Below are positions 31,868-41,294 of a stretch of 64,000 bases of DNA, in pieces (position 1 is the stretch's first letter; each line of letters begins with the position of its first letter). The position numbers and the translations under genes were made by a program. The notes under the pieces were generated by a model. It did not search any database. It saw only the letters and a list, made by a program, of their open reading frames with translations, and was not told where the DNA came from. The stretch comes from an uncultured Candidatus Melainabacteria bacterium (GTDB lineage: Bacteria; Cyanobacteriota; Vampirovibrionia; Gastranaerophilales; Gastranaerophilaceae). Where the stretch lies: positions 1 to 64,000 of the forward strand of contig CAKVLL010000004.1 of assembly GCA_934757255.1 (NCBI GenBank), written 5' to 3'.

Positions 31868-32965
31868 ATGGGAGATAAATTTAATATAATTCACTTTTTG
31901 AAAAGTGCAGTTGCTACAGGTGCTTCTGACGAACACCTAAAAGTTGGACACTCGCCATATATTAGAAAAAACGGTTTTATAAAAAAAACAAATATAACAC
32001 CTTTAACAAAAGAAGAATTGGATAATGCTATTTTAGAAATTGCCCCAATATCTATCCGAGATGAAATTTTAACATTATGTGATGTTGATTTTATGTATGA
32101 AATTAAAGGTTACTCGCGTTTTCGTGTAAACTACAATAGACAGCTAGGTATGCCAGCACTCGTTATTCGTAATATTTCATATAGTATTCCACAATTGAAA
32201 GACTTAGCTTTGCCTGAAATATTGAACTCAATTGTAGAATATCAAAATGGTATTGTTCTGGTAACCGGTCCGACTGGAAGCGGAAAATCTACTACAATTG
32301 CGTCCTTGATAAACCAAATTAACGCAACAAGTTCGAAACATATTGTTACAATTGAAGATCCTATAGAATACGTTTTTGGTTGCAAAAAAAGTATTGTTTC
32401 TCAACGTCAAGTCGGAGTCGACACAAAAAGCTTTTCTGACGGTATCAAGTACGCTTTAAGACAAGATCCGGATGTTATTTTTATTGGTGAAATTCGAGAT
32501 AAAGAAACAATGGAGGCCGCTCTTAAAGCATCTGAAACGGGACACTTAGTATTTTCAACGCTTCACACAAATGATGCCGTTCAAACAATTAACCGTATTG
32601 TTAATATGTTTGATGAATCTAATCGTTATTTAATCAGAAAACAACTTTCTGAAACTTTAAGAGCTACAATTGCACAAAAGCTTGTATATTCAGAGCAAGC
32701 TCAAAAAAGATTTCCGGCTTGTGAAATTATGGTTGTAACTTCTACTATTAAAGATTATATTAACAAAGATAACACTGACGAAATATATGAACTATTGCGT
32801 GATAACACTGTAGATAATATGATTTCAATGAACACGTCTTTAGCAATTCTTACAGATAAAGGCTGTATTTCTCAAGAAGAAGCTTTGAATAGTTCTAACG
32901 ATGAATCAGAATTAGAAAAAATATTTAGGGGAGTGTATCAAGGTACTAAGGCTTATTATGAATAA
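31868..32965 (+). CDS. pilT: Type IV pilus retraction ATPase PilT
   Basis: Hexameric motor that disassembles pilin from the pilus base, giving twitching motility and DNA uptake. The 365-residue protein has the N-terminal domain and the RecA core: Walker A GPTGSGKS (134-141), the Asp box with IEDPIEYVF, Walker B QDPDVIFIGEIRD and the His box SETGHLVFSTLHTNDA. I start at the ATG at 31868, which follows TTAGGAGAAG; 16 codons upstream in frame lack conservation and a ribosome-binding site. A TATAGT at 31845 may be its -10. It overlaps recO by 8 bases. Other pilus genes are not in the window. Confidence 0.92.
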   Translation: MGDKFNIIHFLKSAVATGASDEHLKVGHSPYIRKNGFIKKTNITPLTKEELDNAILEIAPISIRDEILTLCDVDFMYEIKGYSRFRVNYNRQLGMPALVIRNISYSIPQLKDLALPEILNSIVEYQNGIVLVTGPTGSGKSTTIASLINQINATSSKHIVTIEDPIEYVFGCKKSIVSQRQVGVDTKSFSDGIKYALRQDPDVIFIGEIRDKETMEAALKASETGHLVFSTLHTNDAVQTINRIVNMFDESNRYLIRKQLSETLRATIAQKLVYSEQAQKRFPACEIMVVTSTIKDYINKDNTDEIYELLRDNTVDNMISMNTSLAILTDKGCISQEEALNSSNDESELEKIFRGVYQGTKAYYE

Positions 32966-33725
32966 TTACGTTACAGAAGCTATTAATTTAAAATCTTATA
33001 ATTTGAACGATGCGGATAAAATAATTGTTATGTATTCAAAAGACAACGGACTTATTAAAGGAGTTGCAAAGGGGATAAAGAAACCGAAAAGTAAACTTGG
33101 CGCAAGAATGGATTTACTTGTTGCTAATACTTTACAGCTGCTGAAAGGTCGTTCTATGGATACAATTGTTCAAGCGCAAACGGTAAATCATTTTCGGAAA
33201 ACCAGAGAAGATATGGATAAACTTATGCTTTCTTCTTATATTTCAGAAGTTGTTATGAATTTTGGCGAAGGCTCTGAGGCTGCTTCTAAAGAAATTTATG
33301 AACTTCTTTATAAGGCCTTAAACAGAATTGCAAATTCCGTAGAAAAAAAAGATATGTTAATTGCAGCAATAAAATTCCAACTAAAAATGCTTTTGATTAT
33401 GGGATTTTGTGTAGAATTAGATACTTGTCTTTGTTGTCGCGAACAGGTTTTGGATGAAGAAATGTATTTTTCTTCTTCTATGGGTGGAATTATTTGCAAA
33501 GAATGCAATGAACATCTAGGTGTAAAACTTAAGATGCACAACAAAATTCGTGACTTTTTACAAGCAATGCTTCAATTTGATTTTGAATATGAAAGCGACT
33601 ACGATAAAAAAGCTACCGAAAAAGTTTGTCAGGTTTGTTTTGATTTGTTAGACGAATACATAAAAACACATACAAATAAACGCCAAAAGTCAGTTAAATT
33701 AATTAAAGAAATGGCAGGTGTATAA
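32958..33725 (+). CDS. recO: DNA repair protein RecO
   Basis: RecO loads RecA onto SSB-coated single-stranded DNA with RecR and anneals complementary strands. The 255-residue protein has the N-terminal OB fold (LNDADKIIVMYSKDNGLIKGVAKG, with KPKSKLGARMDL) and the helical C-terminus with a four-Cys zinc site, LDTCLCCRE (about 153-161) and GGIICKECNE (about 176-185). Overlaps pilT by 8 bases and gatD by one (TAATG), so the three are a coupled operon behind mutL. Confidence 0.93.
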   Translation: MNNYVTEAINLKSYNLNDADKIIVMYSKDNGLIKGVAKGIKKPKSKLGARMDLLVANTLQLLKGRSMDTIVQAQTVNHFRKTREDMDKLMLSSYISEVVMNFGEGSEAASKEIYELLYKALNRIANSVEKKDMLIAAIKFQLKMLLIMGFCVELDTCLCCREQVLDEEMYFSSSMGGIICKECNEHLGVKLKMHNKIRDFLQAMLQFDFEYESDYDKKATEKVCQVCFDLLDEYIKTHTNKRQKSVKLIKEMAGV

Positions 33726-34435
33726 TGCCGAAAAAGAAAATTAAACTTGCGCATTTGTATCCGAAATTATTAAACATATACGGTGACGGCGGAAACATTC
33801 TTACACTAAAAAAAAGATGTGAATGGCGCGGTATAGATATAGAAATAGATGAAATTAATATTGGCGATGAAATCACAGAACATGATATGTATTTTATCGG
33901 TGGTGGTCAAGATTTACAACAAATTGCAGTATCTAAAGAACTACAAAAACATAAAGAATTCTTGACCGCTGAACGTGACAGGATGTCTGTTTTTCTTGGA
34001 ATTTGTGGCGGATATCAATTAATGGGACATTATTATCAACCGCATAACGGAGAAAAACTTCTAGGTATAGGTCTTTTAGACGCTTATACAATTGCCGGAG
34101 ATAAAAGATTCATTGGCAATGTTACAGTTCATACAGAATTGGTGGTGCCAAATACGCTGGTGGGATTTGAGAACCATAGTGGATTAACTTATTTGCAAGG
34201 CAAAACAGAACCTATCGGAGAAGTTGTAGTTGGTCATGGTAATAATGGTCGGGACAAAACCGAAGGTGCTAGATTTAAAAATGTATTCGGAACATATTTA
34301 CATGGTTCATTTTTACCTAAGAATCCTCAATTTGCAGATTATTTAATAGAATTGGCATTAGGCTCAAAACCTGAACCTTTGAATGACGATATTGAAAATC
34401 GCGCACACAATGCTCTAATTAATAAACAATATTAA
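33725..34435 (+). CDS. gatD: Lipid II isoglutaminyl synthase glutaminase subunit GatD
   Basis: A 236-residue class I glutamine amidotransferase of the CobB/CobQ-like type. With MurT it amidates the alpha-carboxylate of D-Glu in lipid II. Evidence: the N-terminal LAHLYPKLLNIYGDGGNILTL typical of GatD, the nucleophile in FLGICGGYQLMG, the FENHSG strand and the catalytic His in GTYLHGSFLPKNP. No murT is present in the window, although the two are usually adjacent, so it is either elsewhere or the partner differs. Translation is coupled to recO. Confidence 0.9.
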   Translation: MPKKKIKLAHLYPKLLNIYGDGGNILTLKKRCEWRGIDIEIDEINIGDEITEHDMYFIGGGQDLQQIAVSKELQKHKEFLTAERDRMSVFLGICGGYQLMGHYYQPHNGEKLLGIGLLDAYTIAGDKRFIGNVTVHTELVVPNTLVGFENHSGLTYLQGKTEPIGEVVVGHGNNGRDKTEGARFKNVFGTYLHGSFLPKNPQFADYLIELALGSKPEPLNDDIENRAHNALINKQY

Positions 34436-34531
34436 GATTTGTAACATTATTCTCCAATATTCTAAAGTTTTTCCAAAAAATGCCGTTAATGTTAGTGTGA
34501 AAACAATCATTTTAAAATGATGTAAGTTTGG

Positions 34532-37500
34532 ATGGGAAAAATGTCTAAGAATATTGGCGAAATTAAATACAATGATTATTTGGCTCAAAAATGCAGGGTC
34601 AGAGAAGCGACTGAAAAAAATATTAACAGTCTATTTTCGCGTAATGTTATAAACCAAGCACAACGTGATGAATTACTTCAAATGTATTTGCGTGGTGAAA
34701 TCTCATTTGGTGAAGATGGTTTAACTGAGGATGAAGCTAAACATTTTACTCAAAATGATTTTCAAGATATTTCTAATAATGTAAAAGAAAAAACTGAGGG
34801 AGGAACTAAAACAACATATATTATACAACCAGGAGATACTCCAGAGAAAATTGCTCAAAAAATGGGTTTGGAAGGTGATGATGCTAAAAATTTTGCAAGA
34901 AAAATTAAGGCTCAAGCTATTAAGAATGGTATGTATAAACGCTATGGCTTTCAAACAGGAGATATGATTATATTACCTGGTGATTTTAACAAAAAAATTG
35001 CTAATATGCAGTTAAATGGTAATTATGCAACAGATACTAAATCAATCAACGAAAACTATAGAGAAGCTGTCCAAACTAAGACAGAAGAACATACAAATTC
35101 GTCATCTCAACAAATTAAAAAAAATTCTTTGGTAGACAAAAAAATCTTAAAAAAAGATGAAATTATTGCCCAAAAAGTAAAAGCAGATGCTAATACTATT
35201 GTAAATGGACTTAAAAACGGTGCAAGTCCTTCTAATAAATTATTAGATAATATAAATGCAAGTAATGTAGTATTTGTATTAGCACTCTATAACCAGAAAA
35301 CCGGTAGAAGTTTAGCAAATGATTTGATAAATAATGGCGGTAAGAATTTAAAAACTGTAAAAGATAAAGTTTGTTGGCAATTAGCAAAACGCGCTCAAGA
35401 ACTAAAACTTAGCGGAATCTATTATGGCGATTATATGAACATCAAAGACGCGAAAAAGCTTACAGATTGGATTGATAAGGCTCAAACCAAAATATTTGCT
35501 GCAGAACAAACTAAAAATCCAGCATACAAAACGTTATTAAGCAATACAAAGAATATTAAGAATCAGAGAAATACGAAAGACATTGAGTTTGACGCGCAAA
35601 TATTAGCAAATAACTTATTTCTTGAAATAGATGGTTTTGGTTCTGATAATAATAAGACAAAGGCATTATTAGCAAAATTAACACCAGAGAATGTAGCTTT
35701 TGTTGTTGAAGGTTACAAAAACGCAAAAGGTATATCATCTCATGATGTATTAATAACCGATGTTAAAATACCAAAATCTAATTATACGCATACAACACTA
35801 GCCAGAGCCATTTCACGTGAATTTGGTTTAGGTTTAGACGATATAAAAAGTAAAATATGTAAAAAACTCGTTCAACAAGCTAAATCATTAGGATTAACAG
35901 GTATTTATTATGGTGATTATGCGAAACTGAATGATATAAATTCTCTTGACTCTTGGATTAATATTGTATCTAAAAAAATCCGCTCTGCGATGAAATTAAA
36001 TCAAACGCAAGCTGCTACTATTAGCAATTTTACTGATGATGAAAAACAAAAAGCTGAAAATCCATACTACAAAAAAGCCGGTATAAAAAGTATTAAAATG
36101 TCACGAGATAAGGCTGGAAATGTATTAGAAACCAGATTTCACTACGAAGATGGTAAGAGTGTTACAGAAAAATTTGTAGCGGCTACAAAAGTTGATGGCA
36201 AACGTATTTTTGATAATAAGATTAAAATTGCAGTAAATAATGATGGCAAGTATATCGTAGAAGATACATCTGGTAATATTTTGAAAATGCTTAATGGTAG
36301 AACTTCTTTTTCAATTAATGGCAAAACATACCATATTGAACGATTAAGAGTATTAACTCAAGAAGCTAAAACAAATAAAACTGAAAATTCAACTATAATA
36401 AAAGAACCGATTCCAATAAAAATTAAATTGCCAACAGGAGCGAATGAAGGTGCAAAGAAATTTGCAAAAGCTTTAGAAGAAAACAAAGCTACTTTAATGA
36501 AAGAACTAAATTTAGACAATGATACATATAATAAACTTGCTAAATTAGCTCTTGCTATTGCAGAACAAGAAACTAATTTCGGTACAAATGGTCGTTATAG
36601 GCAGATAAAATATAATTTAGGTCAAACTATAAATGAAAGTGCTTCAAAAGATCTCGAAAGTTTTATAAATAATACATTAAAAGATTCTTCAACAATTGGT
36701 TTAGGAAATGCTGCTATAAAAACGGCAGTTCTAACAACGGCAAGTGCTGCTCATGATTTTTCAGCCGGTCCGACTCAAATCAAATTCAATGATCAATGTA
36801 AAGATAGTTGGATAAAAAATAAAATGAACAAACTTGGTATCAATAAATCAGCTGATTTATACGATATGGCAACTTCTGCAAAAGCTACAATGGTAATTCT
36901 TGCAAGAAATAATAGTATAATACATGATAATAAATGTTATCAAAATGGTATGAACGCAGCTAGAGGTGCAGTTGTTGCTAATGCTGGCTGGGAAATTAAA
37001 AATGGTACTTATCAAAAAACCGGTAATACAAAACCATTTGTTAATACCGTAACAGACGAAGATGCTCTCTGTTACTGGTGGAATGGACGTTCTGTTGAGA
37101 TTCTGGATGGAACTATGGAACCAGAATCTTGGGATTATACAAGAAATGTTAGAAAAAGTCTTTCAGATTATAAGATTGAAGAAGATAAACAAGTTAAAAG
37201 CAAGGCAGTTGAAAGAATTAACACTGCTAAAGAATTAACTCAACCGAAATACACATCAATGGAAAACAATGGCGCAATAGGTTCTATCGTCTTTATGCCA
37301 AAAATGTACACAAATAATCCATCTAATACATTACAAGAAATTGATGTACTTAAAGCTGGTTTAGAAAAAAATAATAGAATTAATGCTCAGTCAAAAATGC
37401 AGCTATTAAAAGCTGTTGAAAATGGAGAAATTAGTTTTGAATTTGGCTTAAAGCAAAAAGAAGTTAGTGCCTTAACTCAAAATGATGTTAACATGATGCT

Positions 37501-38371
37501 TGCTAATTTGTCTAAAATCAAGGGGCAAATTAGTGCTACAGACGGTATAAATTTTGAAGATGGTATTGATGTAACTGAAGCGAAAACTTTAAGAACAAAA
37601 TATGCGAATATGATTAGAAATTTTGAATTCGAATTTAAGAAAAATTATTTAAAATCACATTCAAAACAAGTTCCATTAAATATGATTTCAAAATATTCAC
37701 AGGCACATAACATGTTAGAAACTCCAATTAATAACAAAATAGAATGGAGGAACCGTGAATACAGAAACGGTTTTGAAGGAAAAGTTGCCGATAAAGGTGT
37801 TAATTCTCAATACACATCTGAGGCTTCTCAATTGCTAGCGAAAACTTCACAACAAATAGCGAAAGATAGAAATAGCGGAGGACATTGTTTGCAAGCAGTA
37901 AGAGATGCAATGGTCGAAACTGCAATTATAAAAAATTCGGATAAACGCAAGGATCAAACAATTGGCGAATTTTCGGATTTCAATCAAGGAACGTCAAGAG
38001 GTGCTGTAAGATTTTTCCTAGACCATCCAGAAGCTTTTGAAGAAGTTCGAATGGTAAAAGATGGAAATAATGCTCGTCAAATCAATAGCACTGATTTACC
38101 AAGTCTACCAGCGGGATATTTTGTATTATGGATTCCAGATGATGATTTCGTTAAAAATAGAGAAGTCGCAGAACCTGGACATATTTCAATCACAAATGGT
38201 TATGGTCAAGCTTACGCTGATGAAACTGATAACCTTGATTGGGGTAACTACAGAGGACTCGGAGTCGATAAGAAAGATGCCAGTGGCAAAGGTGAACATG
38301 GTACGTTTAGGGTATTTAGACTTACTAATAAATGGAAAGTTGAAAATGGCAAATTAAAATTTAATAGCTAA
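34532..38371 (+). CDS. Giant multidomain peptidoglycan hydrolase, 1279 aa
   Basis: Domains in order: a helical N-terminal motif (38-76) ending GEISFGEDGLTEDEAKHFTQ; LysM (95-151, TYIIQPGDT...MIILPG); two tandem ~115-140-residue repeats (about 212-325 and 351-492), each ending L-x-GIYYGDY then a DW-I or SW-I helix; a lysozyme-like domain (about 640-870) with candidate catalytic E680 in AEQETNFG and SAGPTQIKF (744-752); a second copy of the N-terminal motif (about 948-986, GEISFEFGLKQKEVSALTQ); and a C-terminal Cys/His hydrolase with C1119 (GGHCLQAVRDAM) and H1217 (PGHISITNG). This suggests glycan-strand cleavage plus peptide cleavage in one chain. It has no signal peptide, so export must be non-classical or at lysis. 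Confidence 0.82.
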   Translation: MGKMSKNIGEIKYNDYLAQKCRVREATEKNINSLFSRNVINQAQRDELLQMYLRGEISFGEDGLTEDEAKHFTQNDFQDISNNVKEKTEGGTKTTYIIQPGDTPEKIAQKMGLEGDDAKNFARKIKAQAIKNGMYKRYGFQTGDMIILPGDFNKKIANMQLNGNYATDTKSINENYREAVQTKTEEHTNSSSQQIKKNSLVDKKILKKDEIIAQKVKADANTIVNGLKNGASPSNKLLDNINASNVVFVLALYNQKTGRSLANDLINNGGKNLKTVKDKVCWQLAKRAQELKLSGIYYGDYMNIKDAKKLTDWIDKAQTKIFAAEQTKNPAYKTLLSNTKNIKNQRNTKDIEFDAQILANNLFLEIDGFGSDNNKTKALLAKLTPENVAFVVEGYKNAKGISSHDVLITDVKIPKSNYTHTTLARAISREFGLGLDDIKSKICKKLVQQAKSLGLTGIYYGDYAKLNDINSLDSWINIVSKKIRSAMKLNQTQAATISNFTDDEKQKAENPYYKKAGIKSIKMSRDKAGNVLETRFHYEDGKSVTEKFVAATKVDGKRIFDNKIKIAVNNDGKYIVEDTSGNILKMLNGRTSFSINGKTYHIERLRVLTQEAKTNKTENSTIIKEPIPIKIKLPTGANEGAKKFAKALEENKATLMKELNLDNDTYNKLAKLALAIAEQETNFGTNGRYRQIKYNLGQTINESASKDLESFINNTLKDSSTIGLGNAAIKTAVLTTASAAHDFSAGPTQIKFNDQCKDSWIKNKMNKLGINKSADLYDMATSAKATMVILARNNSIIHDNKCYQNGMNAARGAVVANAGWEIKNGTYQKTGNTKPFVNTVTDEDALCYWWNGRSVEILDGTMEPESWDYTRNVRKSLSDYKIEEDKQVKSKAVERINTAKELTQPKYTSMENNGAIGSIVFMPKMYTNNPSNTLQEIDVLKAGLEKNNRINAQSKMQLLKAVENGEISFEFGLKQKEVSALTQNDVNMMLANLSKIKGQISATDGINFEDGIDVTEAKTLRTKYANMIRNFEFEFKKNYLKSHSKQVPLNMISKYSQAHNMLETPINNKIEWRNREYRNGFEGKVADKGVNSQYTSEASQLLAKTSQQIAKDRNSGGHCLQAVRDAMVETAIIKNSDKRKDQTIGEFSDFNQGTSRGAVRFFLDHPEAFEEVRMVKDGNNARQINSTDLPSLPAGYFVLWIPDDDFVKNREVAEPGHISITNGYGQAYADETDNLDWGNYRGLGVDKKDASGKGEHGTFRVFRLTNKWKVENGKLKFNS

Positions 38372-38373
38372 AT

Positions 38374-38841
38374 TTAGTCAAATGTAACATCTACACCATC
38401 AGTTATAATATCTTTAATTTCATTTAAATAACTAACTAGCTTTTCATCTTTACCATTAAAAAAATTCGTCATATTTACAAAATTTTTATCTAATTCCTCG
38501 CAAATAATATCATATATTTGCATGCCGGCTTTAGTTAAAGCAGTTTTTCGAATCTGACGTCCATTTTTTGTTTCATTAGTACGGATAATTAATTCTTTCT
38601 CTTCTAAAGAATTAAGCATCTGAGTAATATGCGCTCTACCTTTCAAAAGAAGCCTTGCAAGTTCTATTTGAGAGATTTCAGGACTTCTTACGATTGTATC
38701 CATAACACAAAATTCGCCTTGAGTAACGCCAATATTTGCAAATTTCTTTCTAAAAATTTGCATAAAATAACGCTCACAAATTTTTGCCGTACACTCTATT
38801 TTAAAAAGTGGACTATCCACATAATGATACTTTATTCCCAT
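38374..38841 (-). CDS. MarR-family transcriptional regulator
   Basis: The 155-residue protein is a winged-helix dimer. The dimerisation helix is at the start (ECTAKICERYFMQIFRK), the recognition region is SQIELARLLLKGRAHITQML (about 66-85) and the wing follows (LIIRTNETKNGRQIRKTALT, about 94-113). MarR proteins usually repress a neighbour and respond to small ligands. I choose the ATG at 38839-38841, because a TATAAT ends six bases before it; a frame 13 codons longer exists but would begin inside the promoter. It ends two bases from the convergent hydrolase gene. Confidence 0.88.
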   Translation of the reverse strand: MGIKYHYVDSPLFKIECTAKICERYFMQIFRKKFANIGVTQGEFCVMDTIVRSPEISQIELARLLLKGRAHITQMLNSLEEKELIIRTNETKNGRQIRKTALTKAGMQIYDIICEELDKNFVNMTNFFNGKDEKLVSYLNEIKDIITDGVDVTFD

Positions 38842-38876
38842 AGATTGATTATATACCAAACTATGTTTTACGTAAA
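38842..38876 (-). promoter_or_regulatory. Promoter of the marR gene abutting its start codon
   Basis: On the minus strand TTTACG (38871-38876), a 17-base spacer, TATAAT (38848-38853), then six bases to the ATG. There is no room for a leader or Shine-Dalgarno. Confidence 0.6.
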
Positions 38877-38897
38877 TCATTAAATTATAGATAAACT

Positions 38898-41147
38898 TTA
38901 GTCAATCTTTTTTAAAACTACTATACTATTTGGCGCCATAGATAGATTTTGATTAAGGTTAGTAATATCTTTTCTTCCCTTATTCATATAACCCATTCCG
39001 CCGTATTTTTCGTCATCACTATTTAAGATTTCTTCCCATTTACCTTTTGGAAAGTTGAAATAACTGTAATTCTTGTCCATAAAACCATTTCCAAAATGTT
39101 TTAAGATTAACAATTCTTCATCATCGTATTTTAAAGTATGAATGTGTACATTGTGGTTATGATCTTTGTATGTTGAATTAATTTCACCTTCTGCCACTGC
39201 AGGATAATTATCTAGCAAATCTCTTAAATCTTTATTAAAGGCTTGTAATTGTTTCGGTGTATTTTTAAATATACCTTGATATTCAACTCTACCTACAACT
39301 GAATCCGGACGAGCAACTTCCTCTAAAGTATCGTACCCCTTTTCTGCTGTCCAATTTGCATTCGGATATTTTTCTCTTTCTAATTTTGTGCCGGATAATT
39401 CTCTAAAGAATTTGAAGTGTGATAAATCACCTTCATCATCGCCTTGGAAAAACATTTTTGGTCCCGGAGTTGTCATGAAAGTTCCTGTAAGCAACTTCTG
39501 TTTCGCAATTGCAGTCTTGAATGTGTTAATTAAATCTTTTTTTGAAATAAATTTTGTTATGCCACATTCTCTTTCAGCTTGCTCTAACTCTTTGTCTGAC
39601 ATATCTCCAAAATTCTTAGACACAATTAATTCGCACAATTTTTGTGCAGCTTGAGCAGCTCTCTGTCCTTTTTCTCCATCATGAATTCCATTTACGGCAG
39701 AAAATAAATAAAAATGTCTTACTAAATATTTAGGCAAGAAGCGAGTTCCGTCCTCATTACCAATCTCATCATGGCTGTATGCATACTTCACTCTAAAATG
39801 AGAACTCTTTAAAAACCATTCGACATCATCCAATCTGCTTGGATTTGAATCTATTACAGCTTTTGAAATCGCGTCTTTATATTCAGAATCCCATTCGCTA
39901 TCAAAACCAATACTTCTAGGAGAAGTATTATCACGATATGCAATATTATCGTCAATTCTGTTTATTTCTTGTTCATGCGACATATCAGGATTTTTGTAAT
40001 AACTTGTTATTTCATGTCTTTTATGCATATGGTCTTCTGCAATCAAAAATACGTCAGGATTATGGTTATTTACTTCCAGAGCAATTTCTCTCAATAAATA
40101 ATCTGAACCTGTATAGTTAGGATTTGTAAGGTCAAATCTTAAGCCATCAACTTTGAACTCATTTGCCCACCATAAGGCTGCATTTGTCATCCAATCTCTA
40201 ACGTATCTACTGTTTTCGCCTTCATAATTTAATAAATTACCAAACTCACCAGAACCTTTAATATAAGGTCCTGTCTGTGAAAGATAATCACCATCTGGTC
40301 CCATGTGATTTGGCACCATATCCATAATTACGTTTAAGCCTTTTCCGTGGATATAGTCTACTAATTCTTTTAATTTATCAGGACCGCCCATATTTTCATT
40401 TGCAGCAAATTTATCAACGCCATCGTATCCCCATTGTTTTGAAAATGTATTTTCAACCGGCATTAATTCGATTGCTGTTGCAAACCCTTTTGAAGCTATT
40501 TTATCAATTCTTGCTTTTGCTCCTTCAAAAGTACCTTCTTTTGATAGAGTTGGTACATTAACTTCTTCAATAATTAATTTATCCAATCCTCTTAAGCTTT
40601 TATCAGGTTGTCTGACAATTCGTTTTGTATTACTTTTATCAAACCAATCCAAATTTTTCCACTGGTATCCACCTTGATTGTATACGGAACTCCAACCCAA
40701 AACATTTTCTTGTTTTTTTGCGTATGGATCTTTTACCAAATTGACATCATTGTCTTTTGTTACAACTACAAATCTATATTTATCTCCAGGTTTTGCATCA
40801 ATATCATCTGCTGTAAAAACACCATTACCTTTATTTTCCATTGGATAAACTTCGGAATCCTTATTAATGGAAGAAACTGCAAAAGCGCCTGCTCCTGCCG
40901 TAAAAACACTTACCAATCTATCTCTAATATTGCCTAACTTTGCATCGAATTTATTTGCTACTTCTACAAAAACAGCTTTAGCGTCAGGAAAAGAAAACAG
41001 TTTAAAATTAGTTTTTCCTGTTTCTTTAAAATAATTTGCCCCCCAACTTACATGCTCCGACCAATTTCTTTGAAAAGTCGGTCTTGTCTGATTGTTTTGT
41101 AAGTACTGTTTTCTTTGAATCCCTGAATTAATTTTCTCTATTCTCAT
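38898..41147 (-). CDS. GH13 alpha-amylase family enzyme (branching-enzyme/TreZ-like)
   Basis: The 749-residue protein has a CBM48-like N-terminal beta domain (about 45-145) and a GH13 barrel. Conserved pieces are ELMPVENTFSKQWGYDGVD, DMVPNHMGPDGDYL, nucleophile D339 in VDGLRFDL, acid/base E371 in FLIAEDH and D460 in YSHDEIGNE. This is closest in style to maltooligosyltrehalose trehalohydrolase or glycogen branching enzyme, acting on alpha-1,4/1,6 glucans; which one is not clear. There is no signal peptide. The N-terminus MRIEKINSG and PTFQRN resembles those of other unrelated proteins here. A strong AGGAG site precedes the start. Confidence 0.86.
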   Translation of the reverse strand: MRIEKINSGIQRKQYLQNNQTRPTFQRNWSEHVSWGANYFKETGKTNFKLFSFPDAKAVFVEVANKFDAKLGNIRDRLVSVFTAGAGAFAVSSINKDSEVYPMENKGNGVFTADDIDAKPGDKYRFVVVTKDNDVNLVKDPYAKKQENVLGWSSVYNQGGYQWKNLDWFDKSNTKRIVRQPDKSLRGLDKLIIEEVNVPTLSKEGTFEGAKARIDKIASKGFATAIELMPVENTFSKQWGYDGVDKFAANENMGGPDKLKELVDYIHGKGLNVIMDMVPNHMGPDGDYLSQTGPYIKGSGEFGNLLNYEGENSRYVRDWMTNAALWWANEFKVDGLRFDLTNPNYTGSDYLLREIALEVNNHNPDVFLIAEDHMHKRHEITSYYKNPDMSHEQEINRIDDNIAYRDNTSPRSIGFDSEWDSEYKDAISKAVIDSNPSRLDDVEWFLKSSHFRVKYAYSHDEIGNEDGTRFLPKYLVRHFYLFSAVNGIHDGEKGQRAAQAAQKLCELIVSKNFGDMSDKELEQAERECGITKFISKKDLINTFKTAIAKQKLLTGTFMTTPGPKMFFQGDDEGDLSHFKFFRELSGTKLEREKYPNANWTAEKGYDTLEEVARPDSVVGRVEYQGIFKNTPKQLQAFNKDLRDLLDNYPAVAEGEINSTYKDHNHNVHIHTLKYDDEELLILKHFGNGFMDKNYSYFNFPKGKWEEILNSDDEKYGGMGYMNKGRKDITNLNQNLSMAPNSIVVLKKID

Positions 41148-41194
41148 TTTTTCTCCTAATACACACTTATTTGTTTTTTGTTCTGTTTTTATTT

Positions 41195-41260
41195 GTTGGG
41201 CTGAAAGCCCAACCTACCTTTGTTTTAAGGGATGAACCCTCACCCAAATTTCTAAATTAA
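41195..41260. repeat. Palindrome plus partial 43-bp core repeat
   Basis: GTTGGGCT (41195-41202) and AGCCCAAC (41206-41213) form a perfect stem. It is followed by a diverged start of the 43-bp core (ACCCTCACCCAAATTTCTAA at 41228-41247). Confidence 0.7.
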
Positions 41261-41294
41261 GTAATGAAACAAAAACTCGTAAAAATTTTTTTTG

